Shown: positions 7,317 through 14,230 of the stretch, in pieces
Layout: the number at the start of each line of letters is the position of its first letter
Position numbering within the stretch: position 1 is the stretch's first letter
DNA from: Akkermansia sp.
GTDB lineage: Bacteria; Verrucomicrobiota; Verrucomicrobiia; Verrucomicrobiales; Akkermansiaceae
Direction of reading: 5' to 3'
Length of the DNA: 64,000 bases
Assembly: GCA_022787425.1 (NCBI GenBank)
Contig: JALFWB010000011.1
Location: forward strand, 62,001 to 126,000
The notes under the pieces: generated by a model
What the model saw: only the letters and a program-made list of their open reading frames with translations
What the model was told of the DNA's origin: nothing
Databases searched by the model: none
Made by a program: the position numbers and the translations under genes

Positions 7317-9167
7317 ATGTTTCTCATTGCTACGGAAAATCCCGGCAACAGCAGAGAACGCCGCATCACCATCCCGCTGGAGCCCTCTGCCCCACCGCCG
7401 CCGCAGGATACCCCGCTCTATGTGTCCGAGAGCGCGCGCTACCGACTGGACCTCCACACCGGGGATAAGGAGTTCGCTCAGGCGTCTCTCTTCCTCGGCT
7501 CGCCGGAGGACGGCACCTGCTTGGCCAATGCCTACAAGGACGGCCCGATGTACACCCCGGAGACCCGACTCAGCAAGTCCTCGTCGGACAACCTCTTTGT
7601 CGGGCTCATCGATATTCTCAAGCTGACACTCCAGCTGAAATATGCCGATGGCAGCAGTGCCGTGTACTACGCACCGGACATCTTCTGCATCTTGGAAAAT
7701 GAGTCGGAGGAGTATAACGTACTCGCCATCGTGGAGTCGCTGCTGAGCTTTGAGGACGATGAGGCTCAGCGCCGCTTACTCTGCAGGCGGCACCATGGAT
7801 ACAACGGTGTCACCTCCTATAAGCCGCTCACGGCGTACATACGCCTGTTCTCGGATCTGCGGGCCGCCTTCGTTCGATATGAACCCACCTTCCGCCGCAG
7901 TGCTCACGCAGCACCGGCGGCGGAGTGCGGGGTAGTAACCGCTCGGTCCTACTCGGCATCGGATTTCTGCTGGTTGGCCTCCCACCCGGAGGCCTTCGCC
8001 ACTGCGCCGGATGGTCGGGGGCTGAACATCGGGGGGCATTGCCTTGTGCCGACAGCCCTGCCGCCGCGCTCGCAACACCGCGAGCCCTCGCAGGAAAACC
8101 GCCTCATCCTCTGCTTTCTGGCCACGATTATCGAGGCCGCCCGAAAACTCCTGCGTGAGGGGGAGAGTAAGGTTCAGCAATCGCGGGATTTCTTGCAGAA
8201 TCTCCCGCCGCAGTCAAATCAGCTGCATCTGACCATCGTCACCATCCGCCGTGCAGCCGTTGAGCGGCACCAAGCGTACCTCGACCGTCTCTCCGGCATT
8301 GCCAACGACTTGGAGTCTCTGCTCCGCCGTTACCGCAATGGCCGTGGCTTTCTGCCCCGACCGTTGCATGCGCTGCCCGCCCCCACACATGCTATGATGT
8401 CCCGCCCGGAGTACCGGGAATTCTACGCGCTCATGGTCAACTGGTTCGAGCAGGGCGAGTTCCGGCTTTCCGGCTTGGAGCTCACGCATGATGTGAAGGA
8501 CCTGCCGCAGCTCTTCGAGTACTACTGCCTGCAGCGGCTGTTGCAGAGTATCCTCCGAAGAGGCTTCGTCCCCACGGAGGATGGGGTGTACACCTACGTC
8601 TACCCCTCCCCGAACAGCAGTTATGTGCGGGAGGAATCAGTCGCCAATACCTACCGCTTCGTGCGCGGGGATACGCGGCTGACGCTCTACTACGAACCCG
8701 TTATCTACGGTTTCCTGCCGACGGATCGCGCAGAGACAACCCTCCCCAACGGGCTCACGCTCTTCCGTTGCAACTCCGGTGGTACTCGCCAAAGTTTCTG
8801 GGCCCCGGACTTTGTCATCAAGGTGGAGCGCCGAGGTAATGTCGATTACGCTATCTTCGATGCCAAGTACTCATTCACTTCCTCCATCCTCGCTAAGAAC
8901 GGTACATCCGGTCTTCTGCAGGAGATTGTCTCGAAGTACTACCTTGATACCGCCACGTTCTCCGGTCATACTACCCGTATGGTCTGGACCCTGCAGGGGC
9001 GCGTTCAAGCTAAATTCCATCAGACCCAGCAAACCGACCTCCTTCGCTTCTTTACGCCTTCGCATTCTTTCGGCAACTGCCCCATCAGCGATAACCCCGC
9101 TGTCGATAAACTCTCCCGCCTTTGGCGCGAAATGGAGCGCATTATCCCGTCTCTCGCGCCGTCCTAG
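7317..9167 (+). CDS. McrC-like / DUF2357 protein with PD-(D/E)XK nuclease domain
   Basis: The 616-residue protein is the expected partner of the McrB-like ATPase. The N-terminal ~250 residues fit a DUF2357-type region. A helical part has ENRLILCFLATIIEAARKLL (about 258). The C-terminal nuclease has LFEYYCLQRLL (Glu about 401), APDFVI (Asp about 498) and FDAKYSF (about 514-520), followed by EIVSKYYLD, matching the D...(D/E)xK layout and the trailing K-Y motif of McrC/DUF2357 nucleases. No DNA methyltransferase is nearby, which fits methylation-dependent or stress-triggered cleavage rather than a classic restriction-modification pair. A terminator follows at 9189. Confidence 0.82.
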   Translation: MFLIATENPGNSRERRITIPLEPSAPPPPQDTPLYVSESARYRLDLHTGDKEFAQASLFLGSPEDGTCLANAYKDGPMYTPETRLSKSSSDNLFVGLIDILKLTLQLKYADGSSAVYYAPDIFCILENESEEYNVLAIVESLLSFEDDEAQRRLLCRRHHGYNGVTSYKPLTAYIRLFSDLRAAFVRYEPTFRRSAHAAPAAECGVVTARSYSASDFCWLASHPEAFATAPDGRGLNIGGHCLVPTALPPRSQHREPSQENRLILCFLATIIEAARKLLREGESKVQQSRDFLQNLPPQSNQLHLTIVTIRRAAVERHQAYLDRLSGIANDLESLLRRYRNGRGFLPRPLHALPAPTHAMMSRPEYREFYALMVNWFEQGEFRLSGLELTHDVKDLPQLFEYYCLQRLLQSILRRGFVPTEDGVYTYVYPSPNSSYVREESVANTYRFVRGDTRLTLYYEPVIYGFLPTDRAETTLPNGLTLFRCNSGGTRQSFWAPDFVIKVERRGNVDYAIFDAKYSFTSSILAKNGTSGLLQEIVSKYYLDTATFSGHTTRMVWTLQGRVQAKFHQTQQTDLLRFFTPSHSFGNCPISDNPAVDKLSRLWREMERIIPSLAPS

Positions 9168-9188
9168 GCCCCTTTTCTGCCTCTTTTC

Positions 9189-9230
9189 GGGCGAACGGTG
9201 CGCTTTTTCTCGCCGTTCGCCCCTTTTTTT
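9189..9230 (+). terminator. Intrinsic terminator after the McrC-like gene
   Basis: Stem GGGCGAACGG (9189-9198) pairs with CCGTTCGCCC (9213-9222) and is followed by a run of eight T, 22 bases after the stop codon. Confidence 0.88.
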
Positions 9231-9261
9231 GCCTTTTTTTACAGAAAATTCAAATTATTCC

Positions 9262-9290
9262 TTGACTTTCACGATAGAAAACGCTATAAT
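9262..9290 (+). promoter_or_regulatory. Promoter of tRNA-Arg
   Basis: TTGACT (9262-9267), a 17-base spacer and a perfect TATAAT (9285-9290), 39 bases before the tRNA. Confidence 0.8.
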
Positions 9291-9329
9291 CTCCCCGCCG
9301 CAAGGGTGGAAACACCGAAAGCAGCAAAT

Positions 9330-9403
9330 GCGCCCATAGCTCAACTGGATAGAGCATCTGACTACGGATCAGAAGGTTTGAGGTTCGAATCCCCATGGGC
9401 GTA
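9330..9403 (+). tRNA. tRNA-Arg (anticodon ACG)
   Basis: The acceptor arms GCGCCCA and TGGGCGT pair with one wobble. The D arm is AGCTCAACTGGATAGAGC. The anticodon stem TCTGA/TCAGA encloses loop CTACGGA, so the anticodon is ACG and A34 is probably modified to inosine to read CGN codons. The T loop GGTTCGAATCC is normal. CCA is not encoded. Confidence 0.95.
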
Positions 9404-9430
9404 CTCCCCATCCTGCCCGATGGTGCCTGA

Positions 9431-9456
9431 ACCGGTCTTCCGAGATCGGTTTTTTT
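9431..9456 (+). terminator. Terminator between tRNA-Arg and tmRNA
   Basis: Stem ACCGGTCT/AGATCGGT with a four-base loop TCCG and one wobble pair, followed by seven T. It separates the tRNA from tmRNA, so tmRNA should have its own promoter, but I see no clear one in the 30 bases between them. Confidence 0.75.
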
Positions 9457-9486
9457 GGTTCCTTCCCGCTCGATGCGGAACATCAT

Positions 9487-9842
9487 GGGGGCGTCCCGGT
9501 TTCGACTGGATTCCTGAGACGTCGGCTGCATGTGGAGGTTGATCGGCTGGCCTCCCTAAAAGCCGCTCAAAACATTAAGTGCCTATTCCAAGAACGAATA
9601 CGCCATGGCTGCGTAACTTTCGCGCCAAGACCGATTCCTGATGCCTACTGGGGATGACGTCTACAGCTTAGTAGGCAGACCTGCCACCGGGGGAACCGCG
9701 GCGCAGTGCTCTCATAACAGGTCCCTGACCCTCGGAAGGCTGACGCAGAGCTAACCGCCGGTGACTTTTTCATCTGCGTCTGAACATGGAGATGCCTGCG
9801 TCAACGGTGTTCAGGACAGGGGTTCAACTCCCCTCGCCTCCA
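9487..9842 (+). ncRNA. ssrA: tmRNA (one-piece)
   Basis: The 5' end GGGGGCGTCCCGGTTTCGAC and the 3' end GGTTCAACTCCCCTCGCCTC plus CA form the tRNA-Ala-like domain, with GGGGGCG pairing CGCCTCC. The tag reading frame 9581-9616 encodes AYSKNEYAMAA and a TAA stop, ending in the -AMAA type degron expected for ClpXP. Pseudoknot-rich sequence follows to 9780. Length is about 356 bases, normal for one-piece tmRNA. It rescues stalled ribosomes together with SmpB. CCA is not encoded. Confidence 0.95.
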
Positions 9843-9850
9843 GCCCAATA

Positions 9851-9888
9851 GCTCATCCGTCCCTCGCTCCACCGGGGGACGGATGAGT
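9851..9888. terminator. Hairpin after tmRNA, probable terminator
   Basis: Perfect 12-base-pair stem CTCATCCGTCCC (9852-9863) with GGGACGGATGAG (9876-9887). The T tract after it is short (TTTA), so it may also serve the convergent glycosyltransferase gene. Confidence 0.65.
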
Positions 9889-9919
9889 GCTTTACACACG
9901 ACGCCCCAAGAGAACGGTG

Positions 9920-10804
9920 TCAGTCTTCGCCGCGGGAGCGGCAGCCCCAGCGGCAGGTGGGGTGTTTGATGGGAAGGGTGGTGCGGGTGGCGGTGTCGGA
10001 GAGGTAGATGGAGTAGGAGCGAGGGGCGGGGCAGACGCAGTCGCGAAGCATGCGGAGGAAATTCACGATGCGGTAGGAGAGTCCGTGGAGTTTGACCGTG
10101 TACCACGGCAGGGTGCGGAGGTAGGCTGCCCACTCGGAGCGCGAGGTTTCTGTCCAAGCCAGATTGTCACCGGTGATGGTGAAGCTGCCGGTAAAGACCT
10201 TGGGCAGGACGGCAAAACGCGGTCGGAGGTTGACGAGATCGCGGAAGAAGATGACATCCGCGAGGGCGCGGTAGCGGGTATCGAAGCGCACGCTGTGGTT
10301 GCGGAAATGGTCGGCGCGGTGGAAGCAGGAGCAAGTAATGATCTCGCACACCGTCACGCTGGTCCGGCGGTGGGGGAGCACGGGGCGGCGGTGGCAAATG
10401 TAGCGGCTTTCGGCATCCACGATGATGTAGGCCCCCAAGGCAATGTCCGCCCGGCTGCTGCGAAAAGCCCGGGCTATTTCTGCGAGGGCCCCGGGGAAGT
10501 ACTGCTCATCGCTGTTCAGGTGGGCCGTCACATCGGCCTGCGGGGGCATTTGGGCCCAAGCGGTGTTGATAGCATCGTACATGCCCTTATCGGGTGCGCT
10601 CTCGAAGGTGAAGCGGTAGCCCGGGCAGTCGGCATGCTCCTGCTGCCAGTGCTGCAACCACTCCCGCGTACCATCGGAGGAAGCCCCATCCTGCACATGG
10701 TGGTGCACCTGCACGTCCTCCCCGACCTGGTCAGCCACGGAGCGGACGCAACGCGGGAGCCAGCGAAGGCTGTTGAAGGTGGGGGTGACGATGTAGAAGA
10801 TCAT
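9920..10804 (-). CDS. Family 2 glycosyltransferase (WcaE-like)
   Basis: The ATG at 10804 overlaps the stop of the upstream WecG-type gene by four bases (ATGA), which decides the start; longer readings add Pro/Ala-rich sequence. The 294-residue GT-A protein opens with MIFYIVTPTFNSLRWL, has VQDGASSDGT (nucleotide-sugar Asp), a PDKGMYDAINTAW segment typical of the WcaE/WfgS group, and LNSDEQYFPGAL as the DxD-like metal site. It is cytoplasmic or peripheral and transfers a sugar in exopolysaccharide or surface glycan assembly. Donor and acceptor cannot be told. It is the last gene of a three-gene minus-strand operon. Confidence 0.85.
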   Translation of the reverse strand: MIFYIVTPTFNSLRWLPRCVRSVADQVGEDVQVHHHVQDGASSDGTREWLQHWQQEHADCPGYRFTFESAPDKGMYDAINTAWAQMPPQADVTAHLNSDEQYFPGALAEIARAFRSSRADIALGAYIIVDAESRYICHRRPVLPHRRTSVTVCEIITCSCFHRADHFRNHSVRFDTRYRALADVIFFRDLVNLRPRFAVLPKVFTGSFTITGDNLAWTETSRSEWAAYLRTLPWYTVKLHGLSYRIVNFLRMLRDCVCPAPRSYSIYLSDTATRTTLPIKHPTCRWGCRSRGED

Positions 10805-11547
10805 ATGCGTTTGGTGAGGCAATACCAGAGGAAAAGGGAATTGTGCACGAGGTAGCGGCGGAACAGGCGTCGCGGCTCGCGGCAGAGTCGGTAGGCCCAC
10901 TCCAGACCGTGCGCACGCACCCAAGCCGGGGCCTGGCGCACCAATCCTGCGTGGAAATTGAAGGCAGCCCCCACGCCGAAGTAGAGCGCGGGCGGCAGCT
11001 GATCACGATGCGTGTAGAGCCAACGCTCCTGCTTGGGACAGCCCAGCCCCACCCAAACGCAGTGCGCGCCGCTGCTGCGTACAGCCCGGGTCAGCTGCTC
11101 CTCGATGTCCGCCGGCCAATTGCCCATGGGAGGGCACAGATGACCTGCAATCTGCACCCCCGGAAAACGCGCAGTGAGCCGCTCGCCCAGGGCAGAACAA
11201 GCCTCCTCCGTGCCGCCGAAAAGAAAATGCCGCAGACCGAACTCGCGCCCCTTGTCCCACATCCACTCCATCACATCGGGCCCGTAGAGTCGGTGGGCAT
11301 CGGCCCCCTTGCGGCGCATCAGCCACACGATGGGCATGCCGTCCGGGCAGATGTAGTCGAACTGCGCCAGGCCTGCGCCGTAGTCCTTCTCACGCAACAT
11401 GCGGGTGAGCACATGCACATCGGAGTGCGCGATGAGCACCGGGGCCGTGCAATGTGCCGCACGCCGCATCCACTCCGCCGTCGCTGCGTCCGGGTTGGCC
11501 TTCACGTAGGGGATGCCGAAGATCGTCTCTGTGGGCAAAGTATTCAT
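10801..11547 (-). CDS. WecG/TagA/CpsF family glycosyltransferase
   Basis: This 248-residue protein fits the GT26 family, which transfers N-acetylmannosamine-type sugars to lipid-linked acceptors on the cytoplasmic face. Key segments are AHSDVHVLTRM (near residue 40), YICPDGMPIVWLMRRKG (about 65-81), an FLFGG turn (about 110) and the family signature VGLGCPKQERW (about 166-176). It starts one base after the prepilin peptidase stop and overlaps the GT2 gene by four bases, so all three are co-transcribed. The family usually adds the second sugar in teichoic acid, ECA or capsule linkage units. Confidence 0.9.
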   Translation of the reverse strand: MNTLPTETIFGIPYVKANPDAATAEWMRRAAHCTAPVLIAHSDVHVLTRMLREKDYGAGLAQFDYICPDGMPIVWLMRRKGADAHRLYGPDVMEWMWDKGREFGLRHFLFGGTEEACSALGERLTARFPGVQIAGHLCPPMGNWPADIEEQLTRAVRSSGAHCVWVGLGCPKQERWLYTHRDQLPPALYFGVGAAFNFHAGLVRQAPAWVRAHGLEWAYRLCREPRRLFRRYLVHNSLFLWYCLTKRI

Positions 11548-11548
11548 A

Positions 11549-12685
11549 TCAGAGCGCCGAAAGAAGGCAGTAATCCAAATATAAATCCGTGATTTCCGGG
11601 CCGTAAAAGAACCACACCAAGGCCGCCGTGATGAGCCAAGGACCGTAAGGGAGGGGCACCCCCCGTCCGATACGTGTTACCAAGGCCCACAACAGAGCAA
11701 GCAGGGTGCCGGCGGGCAGCATGAAGAGCACGCCCTGCCAACCGAGCAGGGCACCTATCCCCAGGGCTATCCAAGCGTCCCCGCTGCCCATGGCCTCCCG
11801 CCGGCAGGTGTAACCCGCGCAGGTGCCGCGCAGCTCCTCGAAGTCCTCCAGCCGCAGGGTGCGACCATCCGGCAGGCGGAGCCCCTCCGGAGAGAACCGC
11901 AGCTCCCCGGGCGTGTCGCAGTGCCCGGACAAGGTGGCAGCGGTCAGGCACAGGCGGTCGGCGGACTCACGGAAGAGCTCACTCCACAGCAGGGTCTCCT
12001 CACCCAGACTCAGCAGAAGGTCAGTGCCCTCCGGGTTCTCGCGCAGGTGCCATTCCCGAGGCGCATCGAACTGTTGCCCGCTGTGGCCGAAGAGACCGCG
12101 CCCCAACAGTGCCACCGCGCGCAGGAGGACGTAGCCCAAGGCCGCCCCTCCGATGCTCCGCAGCAGCCCCTCTGCCGTGTCCCCGCAGCTCGGCTCAAGC
12201 AGCCAAGGAGCCATGCAGGCCGCAGCCAGCCCGGCCACCGCCGCCACAAGCACCACCCGCACGAGCACGAGCATATGCAGGCAGTCGATGCAGAAGAGAA
12301 CGATCATCGCCGCCAGCCACACACACACCGCCGCCGTCACCCACGGGCCCTCCCCCGCCAAATGCACTGCCGCGCAGCAGAACAACAGGGCCGTCCCCAG
12401 CTCCACCAGCGGATACTGCACCGAAATACGCCCCCCGCAGCAAGCCCCCCTCCCCCGCAGCTGCAACCAGCTCAGCACCGGTATATTCCGGTACCACGGA
12501 ATCGCCGCCCCGCAGCGCGGACAAAACGACCGCCTCGGCTCATCCACCCGCATCCCCCTCGGCAGGCGATAAATCACCACATTCAAAAACGACCCCACAC
12601 AAGCCCCCACCGCCCCGAACAGGGCGGGCAGCAGCCAAGCCTCAGCGGCCAACGCTTCCCCCATCTCTTGCAAGGTCTCTTCCAT
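11549..12685 (-). CDS. Type IV prepilin peptidase (A24 family) with insertion
   Basis: The 378-residue inner-membrane aspartic protease cleaves and methylates type IV prepilin-like leaders. The N-terminal DiS_P region has GSFLNVVIYRLP and a cysteine cluster starting CPRC; the second half is ACCGG rather than the usual CxxC pair. Catalytic Asp candidates are in FCIDCLH (about residue 135) and the GSGDAW motif (about 307). Between them is an extra soluble stretch of roughly 100 residues, making it longer than the usual ~250-290. The start at 12685 follows a promoter whose -10 box ends 10 bases upstream, so the mRNA is nearly leaderless. An in-frame upstream extension to 12775 crosses that promoter and is rejected. 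Confidence 0.85.
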   Translation of the reverse strand: MEETLQEMGEALAAEAWLLPALFGAVGACVGSFLNVVIYRLPRGMRVDEPRRSFCPRCGAAIPWYRNIPVLSWLQLRGRGACCGGRISVQYPLVELGTALLFCCAAVHLAGEGPWVTAAVCVWLAAMIVLFCIDCLHMLVLVRVVLVAAVAGLAAACMAPWLLEPSCGDTAEGLLRSIGGAALGYVLLRAVALLGRGLFGHSGQQFDAPREWHLRENPEGTDLLLSLGEETLLWSELFRESADRLCLTAATLSGHCDTPGELRFSPEGLRLPDGRTLRLEDFEELRGTCAGYTCRREAMGSGDAWIALGIGALLGWQGVLFMLPAGTLLALLWALVTRIGRGVPLPYGPWLITAALVWFFYGPEITDLYLDYCLLSAL

Positions 12686-12695
12686 CCTCCCCCAT

Positions 12696-12724
12696 AGTGT
12701 AGCATATCCGCCTGCCCATGGCAA
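12696..12724 (-). promoter_or_regulatory. Promoter of the prepilin peptidase-glycosyltransferase operon
   Basis: On the minus strand: TTGCCA (12724-12719), a 17-base spacer and TACACT (12701-12696), 10 bases before the ATG at 12685. Confidence 0.6.
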
Positions 12725-12808
12725 GGCTTCATCACTCTCAACTCCGTTTCCGACATCCCGATCAGTTTCGAGCATAGCCCCCGCGCAGCGTCCTGCGCGG
12801 TCGGTGCT

Positions 12809-14230
12809 TCAGGGTATCACACACCCGAGGGCAGCGGCGACGGCGGAGGCGGGGGTGATGGGGGAGGCAAGGGATTCGGCAGCGAGGCCGCAGAGGTAGG
12901 CAGCGAGGGCTGCGGCGCGGAGGGGGGGCAGGCCGCGGGCGGCGAGGGCCGCGATGGCGCCGGAGAGGACATCGCCTTGGCCTCCGTTGGCCATGAAGGG
13001 GCCGCCGGTGGAGTTGTAGAAGAGTTGCCGGCGGTCGGCGATGACGGTGCGGCAGCCCTTGAGGAGGAGGGTGCAGTCGTGCCGGTCGAGGAAGCGCTGC
13101 ACTGTCTCAAGGCGCGTGGCGGCGGGGCGGGGATCCAGTCGGCGCATCTCCCCGGGGTGCGGAGTGAGGATGAAGTTCGGCGGGAAGTCCCAGCCCTCCT
13201 CGGCGGCGAGGTTCAGGCCGTCCGCATCGAGCACAACGGTGCGGGGAAAATCGGCGGCGAGTTTGCGCAGGGCCGTGCGCTCGCGGGGCGGCAGGCTGCC
13301 CAATCCCGGGCCGATGACCAGTGCATCGGCTTGCGGCTCGGCGATGTCGGCGTAGGATGCCACGGGGCGCACCATTACCTCCGGCGGCATGCGAACCGCC
13401 AGCAGCGGGTAGGCCTCCGGCAGGGCGTAGGCCGCCACCAGACCGGCCCCCGCATGCACCGCCGCCCGCGCGCAGAGCTCCGCCGCGCCGAGCATCCCGA
13501 TGCTGCCCGCCACGATGGCCACGCGCCCCCGGCGGTTCTTGAAGCACGAGTACGGCGAGCGCGGAAGCCAGCCCGACACCTCCGCCGCATCTAACACGCG
13601 GTGGGGTGAGCACGGCGCGATGGCGACCTCCGGCAGCGGGATGCAGAGCAGACGCCCCACGGCATCCTGCGCGCCATCCGCCAGCATCCCGGGCTTCACG
13701 CAACCGATGGCCGCCGTAGCATCCGCCAGCACCACCTCGCCCTCCGTGAAGCTGCCCGACTCGGCATCCAGCCCCGTCGGTATATCCACCGCCAGCAGAC
13801 AGGAACCCGGTGACGCTGCCCGCAGGGCGTTCATCTCGCGCACGGCATCCGCATACTCCGTTCGCAGGCGTCCGTGCGCTCCGCTGCCCAACAAACCATC
13901 CAGCAGAAGAAGCCGCGTTCCCGGAGCCGGAAGCTCCGTTTCGTAGCCGGGTAGGGCCTCCAGCTGCCGCTGCGACTCCGCTGACAGTCCACCCCCGACA
14001 AGCCGCAGCACCACCGGCAGCCCCAGCCGAGCGGCCAGCCCAATGGCATCCCCCGCGTTATTACCGCGCCCCGCATACACCACCACGGCCTCCGGCTGTA
14101 ACGCCCGCACGAAAGGATGGCGCGCCAGACGCTCCACCACGGCATCCATGAGCGCCGACGAGCTTGTGAGCCCGGCCGCGAAAGCCGCCTGCTCCGCTGC
14201 ACGCACCGTCTGGGCAGAGGCTATTTGCAT
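12809..14230 (-). CDS. nnr: Bifunctional NAD(P)H-hydrate epimerase / ADP-dependent dehydratase
   Basis: The 473-residue fusion repairs damaged NAD(P)HX. The N-terminal YjeF_N epimerase domain (about 1-210) has VVYAGRGNNAGDAIGLA and DIPTGLDAESG. The C-terminal ribokinase-like dehydratase domain (about 220-473) has VIGPGLG, VLDADGLNL, LTPHPGEMRRL, LLKGCRTVI and NGGQGDVLSG with the catalytic Asp. Order and length match the usual Nnr. Its start lies inside the 3' end of the antiporter gene upstream (10-base overlap), so it is the last gene of the rlm-antiporter-antiporter-nnr operon. Confidence 0.93.
   Translation of the reverse strand: MQIASAQTVRAAEQAAFAAGLTSSSALMDAVVERLARHPFVRALQPEAVVVYAGRGNNAGDAIGLAARLGLPVVLRLVGGGLSAESQRQLEALPGYETELPAPGTRLLLLDGLLGSGAHGRLRTEYADAVREMNALRAASPGSCLLAVDIPTGLDAESGSFTEGEVVLADATAAIGCVKPGMLADGAQDAVGRLLCIPLPEVAIAPCSPHRVLDAAEVSGWLPRSPYSCFKNRRGRVAIVAGSIGMLGAAELCARAAVHAGAGLVAAYALPEAYPLLAVRMPPEVMVRPVASYADIAEPQADALVIGPGLGSLPPRERTALRKLAADFPRTVVLDADGLNLAAEEGWDFPPNFILTPHPGEMRRLDPRPAATRLETVQRFLDRHDCTLLLKGCRTVIADRRQLFYNSTGGPFMANGGQGDVLSGAIAALAARGLPPLRAAALAAYLCGLAAESLASPITPASAVAAALGCVIP

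Noticed and set aside
4629..9167. Classic type II restriction-modification system
   Set aside because: There is no methyltransferase in or beside the pair; the AAA+ plus DUF2357/PD-(D/E)XK layout fits McrBC-type systems.
9198..9542. Open frame spanning the tRNA-Arg and tmRNA 5' region
   Set aside because: It overlaps a promoter, a tRNA, a terminator and tmRNA, and has no plausible start.
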